Assembly (NCBI GenBank): GCA_019914995.1
Contig: CM034126.1
Span: forward strand, 4,097,001 to 4,161,000
Direction: 5' to 3'
DNA length: 64,000 nucleotides
From: Acanthochlamys bracteata
Lineage: Eukaryota; Streptophyta; Magnoliopsida; Pandanales; Velloziaceae
In this document: positions 35,567 through 49,252 of the stretch, one piece after another
How positions within the stretch are numbered: position 1 is the first letter of the stretch
Layout: each line of letters opens with the position of its first letter
Notes under the pieces: generated by a model
Database searches by the model: none
Seen by the model: the letters and a program-made list of their open reading frames with translations, nothing else
What the model was told of the DNA's origin: nothing
Made by a program: the position numbers and the translations under genes

Positions 35567-37750
35567 TCACTCCCCGTTAGCTGCTAGCCTCTGGTTGAGT
35601 ATTTTCACTCCCATGTATCTGCAAACATAAACAGCTCGATATTTCAAACTGAAATGAGTATCAAATTTCAGAAAAATAAAGTATATAGTTTAGCTAGTTT
35701 ACCTTCCTAGCATCATGACAGTTGCCTGAGGATTAGTTCCAGGCGAGGTATTGAACGTAGACCCGTCAACAACTCTGAGTCCATCAACGCCGATAACTCG
35801 ATAATCGCGATCAACAACTCTGCCAACCTGACACCCACCATGGTAATGCCATATAGTCATGACAGTATCCTTACAGAACTGCTCCAACGCCGAAGAATCA
35901 TTCACGTGCTTCGGAAGCAAGTTCACCGGAAAACTTGCTGACATGTTCAACAACGTCCTCGTAGATTCCAATGGGTACTTGAATGCAGAGAAGGCGCGCG
36001 ACTCGATTACCCGTTCGATGGTTCTCATTCCTTCCACGCAACGACGGAGATCTTCTGGTTCTTTGAAGTAGTTGAATGTCACACGAGGGTTGTCGTCCGG
36101 GTTTCTGTTACTCAGCTCTAGGTGGCCGGTGGATAATGGGCCCATAATTTTCTCGAGAATGAATCCACCTCTGAACGCTGATTCGTCTAAACCATTCATG
36201 GCTTCTACAGCTCTTGCTATCGCCTCTGGCGTTCTCTGCTTCGGCGGCACTGTTGATAGTTGCCCTGTCTGCAAATTAACATTCATCCACCATCAAGCTC
36301 ATGACTAATATATAAATTATCAATGATAAATGCTTTCGCAGTGGTGTACTTAATAATTACTTACTTGAGGAGAGAACATTCCGAAGTCACGGCGGTATCG
36401 ACGAGGAAGAGCTCGGGGGCGAGGAAGGATTCGGCGACCGGCACCGGAGGAAGAAGACGAAGAACCGCTGGCAGCAAAATTCTGCCCGCTCGAACATTCA
36501 ATGTAGCTCCCAAATCTAGTAATGCCAACGACCTGAATCAGAGAGAGCTCGACGGGGCGAGGAGATGGGACGTATATAGCATTCATAGGATTATCAGACA
36601 TTCCTTGTCCGACTAACGGCTGATCTAACACAACGGTGATTCCTAGCGACTGCAAATGTTTTGCAGGACCAACGCCACTTAGCATTAGAAGTTGCGGGCT
36701 TCCTAGCGCTCCTGCCGATAGAATGATCTCACCGTTTTTGTCATTGATATATGCCTTGTGTAATTTTCTGTCCGAGTCATGGTAGATCACGCCGTGCGCC
36801 GATGGCCTATCTCCCCCTTTAAATATTAACAACAATATACTACAACACATTAGTTATCCATAGAAACCAACAGCACTGTTGCTAGGCTAATTGCTGCTAG
36901 TAGTTAACGATCAATCACCTTGGGTGTTGAACAGGATTTGCGATACTCTGGCGTGGAGCAGGACTGTAAGACGTTGGGGATCGGCGTGCTCGAGCAAGTC
37001 GGCAGCGGTGTGTCGGTTACCATTCACATCGAAGATTGTCCCACCGACTTTAGTTCCTATAATGTGATCGAAAGTGAACCCGTTATAGGGCCTGACGCCG
37101 ACTTCTAGCAACCCATTCCTCACCGCCGATTGCCAGCTCCTCACCGGCGGCTCGAACACTACCGTTCTCTCAACCCATCTATAAGAGTCATTCGCAAGCT
37201 TCATATCCAACCCCGCGTCGTTGATGTAATCCGTACTCGCCCGTGTATAGAACCCAGCATTGAGACAGCTACCGCCACCGAGGACACGAGCACGCGCATT
37301 GATCACACCGTCTTCCGATACGAACCGTTGCGAAGCAGATTGCGGCGAGGTGTCTCCGAGAGTGTCTGAAAAAGACGCCATGTGGGTAACGTTGCTGTTG
37401 CCGTAAGGCGAACCTCCTCGTTCCAACAACAGCACGTTAAAGTGCTGCGACAACGTTGCGGCTAACGGGCACCCTGCCGTTCCGCCGCCAATGATGATGT
37501 AGTCGTAGTGTGATACTTCTGGTGATTCTGTTGCGTGCTTCATGAACGTGTAGTTCCCTGCCAATCCTGTAATAAGGTTTCAAGTAGAACAAGTTACAAA
37601 CAACCAACACTAATTCATTGTCCACTAATAATACAGAATTAGTGATTTATATATACCTTGATCAGAGCAGCTTGAAGGAATTAGAAGGAAGCTAAGAACA
37701 GTTACAGCAAGGAGAACTTGAGAAGAAGACCTATGGATGAGCGGCGCCAT
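35567..37750 (-). CDS. HOTHEAD-like FAD-dependent GMC oxidoreductase
   Basis: GMC flavoproteins oxidise alcohols, and the plant HOTHEAD/mandelonitrile-lyase-like branch acts in the secretory pathway on cuticle precursors or related substrates. Exons 37657-37750, 36919-37566, 36365-36816, 35703-36268 and 35567-35618 join in phase to 1812 nt (603 residues). The signal peptide is in exon 1 (about 1-29, VLLAVTVLSFLLIPSSCS). The FAD fold is HYDYIIIGGGTAGCPLAATL. GMC signature 1 is ARVLGGGSCLNAGFYTRAS and signature 2 is GALGSPQLLMLSGVGP. The active-site His is in WHYHGGCQVG and the last motif is GTNPQATVMMLGRYMG. Exon 3 has a Ser-rich then Arg/Pro-rich insertion (GSSSSSSGAGRRILPRPR) just before RDFGMFSPQ, where relatives are variable. 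HOTHEAD, IPE-type oxidase and mandelonitrile lyase cannot be told apart by eye. Confidence 0.9.
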
Positions 37751-39992
37751 GATCGTTGCTTCACTGTTAAAGAATGACTTGGTGAGTTTTGGCGTATGTA
37801 TTAGTTTTGGCTTTTATTTATAGGTGAATGAAGTAGGTTGCTGATAGCGTGAAGCACAAAGATGGTTTGCAGTTGCACGGGCGAGAGACTCGGAAAGAGA
37901 TCAACTCCAACTAACATGTCTGACCGCAACGAAGACGGCATCATAAAAAGATTCAGGGGTTGCGTGCCTAGCTTGTGAAGCACTAAATATGGAGGACTGA
38001 AAGTAACACATTCACTTCAAATTCAGTACTTCCGATCAGACCAGCTTAATAGTTTATTAGTTTTGTTGAAGTTTCTGTGGTTCAGCACTGTTGCTCTTCA
38101 GCTAACTAACTAAAACTTTCTTGAAAAAATATTGAGTTGGATAGGTTAGGCGGCAATTGTAAAACCCGGACTGGGTTGATTCAGAATTTGTCAATCCGGA
38201 ACGTAAACAAATAAATTTGTTATTTTATTTATAAATATTTATTATTAGTGATTTTAAAGTTTTTATATTACTAATTTTATTAATTATAAGAAAAATAAAA
38301 AAATTATTTTAAAACAAAGAATTTTTTTTAAAATTTATTATTTAAAATATTTTTTTATTTTTCTATATCTTTTTTGTTAATTTATTTTTTTATGCCTTCT
38401 AATAAAGAAAAAATTTATTATTTTTTTAAAATAGTAAGTGTTCGCACTATTGTCAATGCTTTAGTATTTTTAACATGACGATTCAATCCATTGACCCAAC
38501 GGATCAACTCGTTGATTCGGATAGTTTTTTCGGTTCAATGTCCGATCTAATTTTTATAACTATGGGTGGTTAAGGCAGGGGATGTTTTTATTCATTTAAA
38601 GCATGCTAACTTGGAGTTCCAAAAAGTGAGCTTTTAAAGTAAGTTATTTAAAAAATAATTAGTAAATATGAGTTTAATTTTTATGTTTATATTTTATTGA
38701 AATTTAGTTTAAAATCGAGCTTTTAGTTTTAAAATATAGTTGTTAAAAGTGAAGTTTCAAATAAATTAGTTTTTATGTTTATTTTTGTTGAGACATCGTT
38801 GGCGTTATTTATGGGATACTTTTTACAATTTTATTTTATTTTATATTTTATAATAAATTTTAAAATATTTTATAAAATTTATTTAAAAATTTTAAAAATA
38901 TATAAAAATTAGACGTTGTAGATTTTATTATTGTTATGTTTATTATCTTTTTAGGCAAAAAAAATATTATTTTTTAAAATTTGACAAAGCTAATTTTTAT
39001 TTTAGAAAAATTTTATTTTATAAACACTCACAAACATTTATTAAAAGTTAATTGAACCCAAAAAACTAAGTTTAAAATATGGATAAACATGCCCTTAACA
39101 AAAAGTAATAGGGATGGTTAGCGAGATGAGTTGGGTAAAACTATAAAGGACGTTTAGAAAGTATTTATAGAATATAATTTTTTTAAAATAAACGATATTT
39201 TGAAAATATTTCAAAATATATATTTTATTTTTTTATCTGAAAAAGTAAATAAATAATATATCTTACAACCTACAATTTCCTATATTTTTTAAAATTTTAA
39301 ATAAAATTATAAACAATTATTTAAAATATATAATAGAAAGTTAGAATGAACGTACCGCCAAATGTGTGTCATAGTCTTCCTTTGAATTAAATGGGTTCAT
39401 GCCTGTTAGAAAGTTTGATTTAAGCCATAATTTGGCAGGCAATTTCTTTTAATGATCAACACTAGACTATGTCACATGATTTTATACTCATATTGAACAG
39501 TCTTTTTTTTTATCTACACTCAAGTATATTTTTCTTTGTCAAGCTTGAACTTGCAATAGACACGTTTAATATAAGATCGTTTCTCGTATAAGATCTTATA
39601 TTTAATATAAGATCGTCAAACATAAGTTGAACTTAGTAAAACAACTCAAACTTTATTCACAAGTTAAGATATGGGTACTCAAGACAAACATAAAACAATG
39701 TAAAACATAATACAAAAGATGAAAAACCAAAAACTAATTATTGTTTGAAGTTTTTAGTTTACATATAATTACAATACCATGACTTCCAGTGTAAAAAGAG
39801 ATATCAAAATTTCTAAGACGGATGAGAAGGAAATTTTCCATCAAAGAACAAGCACCAGGCCATCTTATTAGGCCTTCGGACAAAAAAAATACAATACCAG
39901 TCGCGAATAATTTACAGCTTATACTGAAAGGTATCTATTAAATAACGAGCAAGCAATACAGAAAGGAAGGTGCAAAATGCAACCATGACTTT
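37751..39992. other. Intergenic with repeats, and PHT5 3' side
   Basis: Contains the GMC gene promoter, the CCGG-ended repeat at about 38172-38565, and AT-rich MITE-like blocks near 38790-39035 and 39145-39365. The last 200 bp are probably the PHT5 3' UTR. Confidence 0.45.
38172..38565 (-). mobile_element. CCGG-ended non-autonomous element, short copy
   Basis: Reverse-complemented, it starts GTTATAAAAATTAGATCGG then ACATTGAACCG, and later has CTAAAGCATTGAC. The copy at 50908 on the other strand has GTTGTAAGAACCGGATCGG, ACATCGAATCGG and TTAAAGCATTTTT in the same order. It ends near AACCCAGTCCGGGTTTTACA. GGTTAGGC/GGTTAAGGC flank it as a possible imperfect target duplication. No ORF. Confidence 0.5.
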
Positions 39993-42900
39993 TTAGTATA
40001 AAGAGTTATATGTGCAGCAGGTCGCAATAGTAGCAACTATGCAGATAAAAAGAGATGGGATCAACGTGATATTCAAAAGCCTATGTACCCCCAAGTACCC
40101 AGCCAATGTAATTGTCGCATCTGCTGCCACACGAGCAATGGTTCCTGCTTCTGTCGATAGCAATCCACCATTGTACGTTCCACGAACCAGCCGTGATGAC
40201 ATGACTCGAGATAGCAGTGAAAGATTGACACCTGCGAATTGAGCATATTTGGGTGATAATAAGAACCAAAGGCATGAATATAACAAATGGCAGTATATCT
40301 GAACTCGAGCTACTCTCTAGAAATAAGGGCAGCACAATCTTAACGTAAAGAATGCTTCTTCAAGAAAAGCATGCAAATGCATCCCGTATTCCCAGTGAAT
40401 ATATCGAGCAGTATGGAATGGAACGTTCTTCAAGTATTAAGATGATCTTAGTGAAGCCAGAGCAGTGCAGAACAAAATCCATTGAAGCCTATGAAAGGCT
40501 GCTAATGATTATCGTTTTGTATAGGTAACACAGAAACCCTCTTCTTAGAAGAACTCCACGTGGAACAAAATGAGATTAAGGAAATGCACTTGTAAGAGGA
40601 CATAGACTTATACCTTCAAGAACTTCAGCAGCCACGAATGTGACGAGGGCTGCACCAACATATTGCACCTCTGAATAGGAGCGTGTGACGTGAAAGCTAA
40701 ATACAATACCTACTAAAACTAAAATCTCTGATCCTAGAAGAATTTGCCTGCAAGAGGAAGAAGAAGGTTAGCAATCCTACATCAAGGAAGGAGTTCAAAT
40801 ACAAATAAATTTGCTCATAATTCTATACACAAGCTTATTGACAAACTTTTGCAAAATGGGTACACGAAAATATCAATTAAGCCCAACAAAGTAGCCACAT
40901 GATATCAATGGCGGGTTTGTCTACATCACGAGCTTTTTGTCTACATTGTCTAAGAAGGGATGTAGCAGGGAAAAGCTTAAAAGAGTTTTAAACTACAAAC
41001 ACTAAACTTATAAAAAGTATCAAGTTTTTCCTGGAGAACCCATGGTATGTGCAACTGCTCTCTCTTAAGTGATAAGCTCAAAATATATATATTCGACTGC
41101 AGGAGAAATTCCTCTTTGAGGAAAAAGTGCCAAACACAGGAGTTGTATACACAAAAGAAAAACGTTAAATGGTGCAGGAAGTCATCCCTAGAAATATTCC
41201 TATAATTAGATACTCAGGAATAATAACAGAAATGGCATTTCATTAAAACAGATGTACTGGAAACTCGGATACTATGCATTTATGATATTTAACCTTCACT
41301 GCAATAAACGCACCTTAATAATTCTGCAAAGAAGTTATGTCATAACAAAATTAAGTTTTCAAACTAATACGACTATAAAAATCCAGTGCTTGCAGATTAT
41401 GAGCAGTATTGATCATAAAAGACAGAAAAAAAAGCTAAACCATCAGATGCAACTCTACAAGAATCTGATTACCTTCGTTTAAACTCAACCAAAACTAGAT
41501 GACTAAAACTAGATGACATACATAAGAAAGAAGCACCTTTCATCATATTGCCAACTACAGAAAACAAAACCTATCAGAATCTCAAGATAACTAAGCCAAT
41601 AATAATAATAACAATATAAACAAAAACACTTAAAAAAAATGAGAGAGAGAGAGAGAGAGAGAAGAAAAAGGAAGGAGCATATCTACTTCTGCTTTTATAG
41701 AGACAGTCCATTAGCTTCGCATATTAAAAAATATATATCAAGACACATACATGTTCTTGAACTTCCAAATAAGGAATGATATTTGTGCTCACCTCTCTTC
41801 AAACAAATTAGTGATATAATTCCCAACAATTGCATTTACTGGGAGCACTGTGAGCCCAAGCACTGCTAGAAAGACTGCCACGGCACTTGTATTCCATTTA
41901 AAGTAATATGAGGTAATCACACTAGATTCAGAAAGTAAAATCTCCATTGCAAACTTGAGCATGAAGTAGATTAATAACTGGACCTGTAAATAAAGAATGA
42001 ATTCAGATGAGAAAATCTCAAACTTGAAGTCAATGTTCAATTTGGCACATAAAGTAGATTCTGACATATTTTTTTACCCAACAAAAATAAGTTTAGAAAG
42101 CAAGAACAGTCATATTGAAACAAGAACATATTCTAACTAAATTATACAATGAATCTTGTGCAAGAAAGAGGATAACTGTAGAAATCTTCTAGACATCTAA
42201 AGATCTGCAATATTTAATATTAAATAAAAACCCAATAGTAGACCAAAATCTACAACAATAATTAAAATTATGCCCACTCTAGGTCAAACCATTCTATTTA
42301 TCCTAGTTTGACTCTATGCACATTTGGAACTAAACAAATTACAACCAAATGAAGCGTTTCCAACTTACAAAAAGAAAGCACAAATAAGCAAAGTGGAACA
42401 ATGTTATTTTATTGGGTTGGGTCTAAAATATGGTAAGGCCTGTATGTCAAACAGTGGAACAATGTTTTCTTAAAATGGAACAATGTTATTTTATTGGGTT
42501 GGTCTAAATTATGGTAAGGCCTATATGTCAAACAGTGCCAGCCATCTCTCTAAGAAGCAAATGCATCGTGATTCACAGAAAGGTATCTACTGTTTCTCGT
42601 AAAGTTACACACTCGACCATTAAGACCAATAACTGAAAATGACAGAAGACAACCACATGAAACAGACATGCAAATGCTCATATTAAGTAAATACAGTAAA
42701 GACTAAAGACTTAGCTCAAACGGGAGAAAAGACTAATACATAAGCAAACACAGAGAAAGGCACATGCACACACATAAGATAAGCAGGCAATTTTAACAGG
42801 AAGATCTTTGTTACTCAATGGGGTGATTACTGACAAGAATTTCCAATCCCTAAAAACAGGGAAGAACTATATGGCACGAAAGTCGAACCTTGACAGAAGG

Positions 42901-45900
42901 TGTAAGTAACCTATAGGCAGATGCAAGTGAGTTTGCAGGTCCATGAGAATCTTCAGGTGCTTCTGCGGTATCATCATAATCTTTATCATCCTCTTCTTCC
43001 TGTTTCTGTTCCGAGCTTAAAAGTAAGGGTTGGACTAGCCCACCTTCCAACCTTTCCACTTCCGCATGACTTGCTGACACAATTAGCAAAGATATCCTGT
43101 TAATATACCTGGACTGTGACTGTTCTTAAATTTGGCAACAAATCCTGATCAAAGTAAGAACGTGAAATCTGAACAAACTTTCTTGATTATCAGAATACTC
43201 AGTGCGACTACCAATGCAAGGTCATAAAGTACGGGTGAAACATTTCCTAGGACCAATGCCCTTAACTGATTTTTCTACTTGAAGGTCTGAAGTGCAGATA
43301 TGTAATTGCAGATGCAACAGGTAGACACAATGATAGACTGAAATAGGAAAAGAGTATTGAACTATTCAATTACCTATTCCTGCATTTTCCGGAGGACTAT
43401 TCCCTCCGTGATCACGAACTGGCTCTTTGAAGCCGATCCACAACCAGAGCAAATATCCAAACCAAGCTAGGGCCATAACCCATCCTGGTAAAGTACTCGG
43501 ATTGAACGTTATTCCATAGATCTTGAAATTAGTTTGAAGCAACCCAGCCAATGCAGGACCACAAGCCATTCCAAGAGCACTAGCGCTAACAAAACCTGCA
43601 GAAGCTTGCATGCGAGTTTTAAGGGGCACACAGTCACTGATGTAACGCCGATTAACAGCCCTAGCAGAGCCCAGCCTGTAAGGATTACAATATGGAATTA
43701 CACATTAACGCTGGACGTGAGCTCCCACCTTAGTGAAAATGTAATAATCTAATAAACAACTTACGCATTAAAAATTTTAAGTGATAATAAGAATGCTATA
43801 GGCTCAAAATGACTAGTATTATCTGTATCAATTAAAAGCCTAATAATAACTGTAAAAACTAACAAATTTGCCACAGAAATATTTTTGCACTTAGCCTTCT
43901 CAGCTGGAGTAGTTTCAGATTTTCATTTGTTTGGAAAACTACTGTGAGAAGCTGAGAACCTTATGCTGTCTAGAGAGATAACTAAAAGGAATCAATCAGT
44001 GCCAACGGAGGGGAGGACTCTCAAAGTATAGTAGACGGATATTTAAGGAAATATTTACTTGGATGAAGAAAAAATTGGTAGAAACACTTACCCGCACAAA
44101 AGACGACCAGCAAGAAGAAGTGGTAACGAGTAAAGATCATATGCCAATGCATAGAGTATGTTTCCCATGAGAAGCGCAATACTGCTAAATATAAGAGGTC
44201 TGAAATACGATGTGTTTGACCATGCACTAAAATATATCGAGGAAAAAATTTGAGCGACAGCCATCGACCCTATGATTATACCACAAACTGTAGCTGCTGC
44301 TCCAAGACTTAATGAATAGTCATCTGCAGTTGGGACAATGATGTATGTATTCACCATATAAAGAAAAGTATTCGCTAGATTCAATAGAAGAGATCCAAAA
44401 TGATATGTTTGGTCAGGAACATCTTCTATTGCGGAGCTAGAGATGTCTTCTTGAATGATCATTGCATGTCGTCCTAGAAATTGAAGAAAATTTGCTGAAC
44501 GTGTGACCTTGTCTATTGAGGTATTTATTAACTCAATAACAGGATCCTGCAATTCACGAACACATATCAGAAGAACGAAGGTCTCATTTATTTGATCAAG
44601 GAAAGGCATCTAACATGCAACTGAAAACTCAGACTGCGAGTGGATCCAATACCTCCAGTATGATAGTTGGTTCATCATAAATAGAGAAAAAGGTTCCTTG
44701 ACGGTCTTGGAGATCAGCAAGGTTGCGAGATAAAGCTCCTACAACAGCCCCTATTCCCTGGACATTAAAAGCGTTAGCATTAGGAGTAAATAAAGCCTGA
44801 TGCTAGTTTCCTAATTCCAAATGGATAAGTATTTCTCCTTTTATCCTGAACTTCTTATATATTTGTTTTTCAAACTTACCACATGTTTGAAGATTTGCTT
44901 TAGTTGAGAGTAAGGATGATTAGATCTAGTGGTCACATAATAATCTGTGAACTTGTAGCCTACTCTCTTATCGAACTTCTTAAGAATCTTGCGAATTCCG
45001 GTGGCATTCAGATCAACAAAACGGAGAAGTTTTAGGAGGTCATATCCCACTGCCCTACATGCTTCCCGTAATTCAGATATTTGAGAGATATCAGGATGCT
45101 CAAGTAATGCTTTCCGTCTCTCTGTTAACTGCTCAATCCTGCTAGCGAGAATTCCTTGTTGCTCCAACATGAAGAGAACTATCCTTTCAATCTGGACCAA
45201 AAACCATAAATAACATGAATCAATAACATAACTTCTGAATGAATATGAAAACCAACACTATGCTGAAGAAATGTAATTAACATGCATTTACCCTGTGTAT
45301 GTAGGGAATAATAAAGTACACTATCATGTTGTTTCCAAAGAAGATTACTGAATTTGGTGTTTCATAACTTGCAGATGTAAAAAGAACCCGCTAGTCAGCT
45401 ATCGCATTCGGTTATCAATCAGGATCAATAACAACAATATCTATATAGGATCTAAAATAAACATAACCTACTTGTGAATACATGAACTGAAGCGAAAACA
45501 CGTTACAGATATGTAATTTATGGCTTGTAAAAACAACTCATACATCATATGCAAGGAACAACTCAAAGAAGGGTTTTAGACAAAATATCTTTCCTTGTCT
45601 TACACATGTCCAATAGCATACGATGCACTTTTTGTCCCACTTTATGACCCACACGTTTATAGTCTACTATTCATCTCTCAACACCGATTTCGTGCATTTT
45701 TATGTAGCCCCATCCAACTGTATATAAAAAGCAGCAGGACAATGGAGGGTGAAAGAGTGTAACGCATACTATGGTTGCACAATATTGTAGTCGCAAAACA
45801 AAAACTTCTTTAGCTAGCATTTATGGTTATAACATATTCAAATCTAAATATATGAACTGCAATTACCATTGCGTTGTTAAGTGAAAACACTGTAACTGTT

Positions 45901-47582
45901 AAAAGAATAAACTCATAAGAATTAGTAAAGTAAACCTTTTGTCCCCTATTGGTTTTAACTTATTGGCTCAATTTCTTAACATTGTATCAAAGCCCGGTGT
46001 TTTTGACCTATTACATATTTCGCATCAAGTAGATTCTGCCAGTCATCTTTTCCCTTGTTGCGTCTATAACGTAATTCAATCAAACCATAATTCAGATTTC
46101 TTAACCGTTCCGGACATTTTCCTTAATCTTCCTCCTTAGCTTTTCACGCTGCAATTCAGATCCATGCTTGCTCCCCACTGCCTCTTCACTTCTCAATTTA
46201 ATTTTAAAAAAAAAGGAGGTCCACGCTACACATGGCAGGAGGTGTTAAAGGAATAGTCCCAAAATAACTGTCCACTTCTATTAGATTCTGGATCACCCTT
46301 TCTTAACAGTAACTATCTTAAGCATGGGGAATGCAAGCATTGTAGTTAACCGAAGATACCATAACAATTAATACAATCCGACCAGGAACATGTTCCCCAC
46401 CTGTAATCATGTAGATTATTCACTTAAATTGAAGATTCAATACAAAAGGTAAGAACTATAAACAGATAATGCAATAAGAATGAATACTGTTATCATCCAA
46501 GCCCTCTGCAGCGGGTTTGATCAATAACATTGACATAGGCCCACATGATTTGAACAAACTCTACAAAGTTAATTTAGTATAATGAAAAAATAAAATGTGA
46601 TAGTATCAGGAAATGAAATAAGTCTATAGAAGATTGGACAAGTGACATGGAGGCTTATTTACACATTAGTAAACATAGTTCTTCAGTATACCTGGTCATC
46701 CAACATCCTTGATACCTCCCTAAGAACTTGCTTAGGATCTTTTCCGCCATCATGGGTTTGCTGGGCACAACATTTTACAAATTTCTTCATCAATTTGTAG
46801 TTGATGTAATACCTACAGAAATAAAATGAAATACCATTAATGTTGTATAAACCTGGAGCCCCGGAACAAGAAAGAACTCGCTCGACTTTCAGACCTTGAT
46901 GAAGGTCTCCGCCCATGGATTAAGGATGTCAGACCAATGAGTTGGTTTTCAGATTTCATCATACCCTAAACTAGCTAATTCCTTCAATTTTATATAGTGA
47001 TCAACTTAGGAATTTCAGTTGCAGAAGTAAACAAATCAGATTGGCACCTAAAGCATAGGCATGGAGATAGTGAGTTGAAGGTCAATCTAGCAACTAGAAA
47101 TCACCTGGAGCATTGGAAATTTTGAGAAATTGATACTTCAAGCCCATAAGGCTTGACAAGGATAAAAAATAACTAGGATAAGTTAGAAGAATAGAATGAA
47201 TTTTGACCAAGATGTAGAATATTAGATTCAAGTTGCTAACCTACTTAATGCCTGAACTCATAAATCTGTTACACTGGACGCAATGTCCCCAAAAGAAGCA
47301 AGCATAAGCCTCTCTAAAGTTAAGAGAGAACTAACCCGTACAGCTGTTTGCAGACGCATGCCTCAGTAAAAGAAGCAGTAACAGACAAAAACAAACTAGA
47401 ACTCTGAATACTTCTTGTCACATATTCTTACATGGGAAATTCAAAATAATTGAAGTGACGACTGTCAAAGAACCACAAGAAGCAACCTAGACAAACAAAG
47501 ATGGAGAAGATAAAATAGGAAGCACACACCCCTTCCATTCTTCAATTTGATTTGCCGTCAACTTTTTCCCAAAGTTAACCAT
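39993..47582 (-). CDS. PHT5: SPX-MFS vacuolar phosphate transporter (PHT5/VPT1)
   Basis: PHT5 proteins load phosphate into the vacuole; the SPX domain senses inositol pyrophosphates. Ten coding exons: 47530-47582, 46692-46812, 44880-45191, 44653-44757, 44092-44546, 43374-43675, 42889-43073, 41793-41992, 40614-40747, 39993-40231. They join in phase to 2106 nt (701 residues; Arabidopsis PHT5;1 is about 700). SPX occupies roughly 1-145: [20 protein letters not shown], the YINYKLMKK basic patch, and [17 protein letters not shown]. About 11-12 membrane helices follow, with family wording [18 protein letters not shown] and [17 protein letters not shown] charged cytosolic loop ([14 protein letters not shown]) interrupts them near residue 475. 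The start ATG is the first in exon 2; a non-coding exon precedes it. Confidence 0.96.
41641..41662. repeat. (GA)11 microsatellite in a PHT5 intron
   Basis: Eleven GA units. Confidence 0.9.
42395..42536. repeat. Duplicated about 61-bp unit in a PHT5 intron
   Basis: Copies 42395-42455 and 42477-42536 are nearly identical (GGAACAATGTTATTTTATTG at both starts, TGTCAAACAGT at both ends). A third partial start, GGAACAATGTTTTC, lies between them. Confidence 0.85.
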
Positions 47583-47603
47583 ATTTTCTTCGCAACTCAG
47601 AAC
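47583..47603 (-). other. PHT5 5' UTR part in exon 2
   Basis: Follows a TTCCTTCAG acceptor (AG at 47604-47605) and contains no ATG before the CDS start. Confidence 0.7.
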
Positions 47604-49252
47604 CTGAAGGAACAAAGAATATAAATTTGAATCAAACGCTTTGTGCAATTCAAGTGATAGTAGTCTCTATCCAACCATACAGCTTACATTTTAAAATTAT
47701 TAGCACAAGCTGGATAGTTATGTACGACACAGTGCATTATTACATCTAGTAATAGATACTAGATAAGTGATACATGAAAGAATAAAGATAGACTAAACAT
47801 TTAGATAGTGCAATAAAGATATAAGAGCTAAAGCCATCACATTGACAAGTAAGAAAAAAATTTTAGTATAGCGAAATATAAATGATTTCATCTAATATAT
47901 AACATGTTATAATGAACGAGTCTTTATAATATCCATAATTTTTTCAATGTTTAATGTCAAAAGATATGCTAGGTGTTTTAGATAACATGAGTTTAAGTTG
48001 TCCTTAAGTCTCCGTCAATGGACGAAGCGCTTATATATGTCGGAGGAGTGTCCAATGAAGTGTCCGTGTCCAATATGTGTTCGACGTGAACACGGCACCT
48101 TGCTTTATAGTTCCCCAAACTTTATCTACATTTTCATATCAGTATAATCATATATGAAGTTTTAGATTAGCAGAATTCAAGAAGTGCGTGATCAATCAAA
48201 AGCTTAGTACAACAGTAATTAGTTCCAGATGCTAAAAAATCATCCAAATCACTTTATCAGAGGAAGAATCAAATTGATTGCATGGAATGTTAAAGAGAAT
48301 CACCAAACTGGAACACACTGTAGGTGTCATTTGTAAAAGGGATTTGGAAGTAGGTGTACCTTGGAGCTCTACTCATTAAAGTTTCTTAGGTTGCTAAATC
48401 AATTGGATTTATAATCCCAATTCGCAACTGCTTTTTATAAGAGCCGTTAGTACCCATTCAAAGAACTTTCAAGCTCTGTTTGAGTAGAGGAAAAAGTACG
48501 AGGGAAAAGAAATGGAGAGAGAGCCAACTTTACTTGAGCAGTTCTACAAATTTCTCCTCTCTAGCATTTATATTTCTATTCATTACCACAATCTTCTCTC
48601 CAACCAAAACATCCTCACAAAAACTCCTAATAACATCACTCATAATAACATCAAATCAAGCAATCAAACAAAAGAAGTCATGGCAGCCAAAATAAAAAAG
48701 GTTTTGCTATGTGGCAGAATTTCCTAGTAAGAGTGGCTTTATTATCACTACGACTGCAATGAGACAACATATTTCAGCAATGCTCTTGGCAAAATGGCAT
48801 CAGCAATACATTTGTTCCGCATTAAACTAATTGTACATAGTATTGCTATCTAGCGAAAAAACAAAAATACATCAAATTGAAGGAAGGGAAAAACAGTTTT
48901 TTTCTCCATCTGCCAAAACACTAATCGAATTCTCTTCTCTGTTTCAGACGAAAAGAAAAAACAGAAAATAACACCAAACTATCAATCAAACAGAAGAGTA
49001 TTCTGCTACTACATGCATGAAACAACCTCACTTTCTACAATTTTCCCCCATTTTTTCACCAATACCAAACAAACTTAGAGCCACAAATCTCATAAACATT
49101 ATACGAACTAAAAAATAATTCACAAAAACTGTTCTTTTCGGAACGACACCTAGAAACGTCACGGCAGCCACAGCTTATAAACCACTTCCACTCATCAAAA
49201 CCAAAATTCACAAACCAATGCAAACGAAATTCAGAATGAAGCATTTGATTAC
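47604..49252 (-). other. PHT5 leader intron
   Basis: A 1.65-kb intron between the non-coding first exon (donor GAG/GTAATC at 49253/49252) and exon 2. Long 5' UTR introns are common in this family. No conserved ORF is recognised inside. Confidence 0.65.

Noticed and set aside
35567..37750. Calling the GMC gene a mandelonitrile lyase of cyanogenesis
   Set aside because: The motifs fit the whole HOTHEAD/mandelonitrile-lyase-like branch; nothing in the sequence proves cyanohydrin activity.
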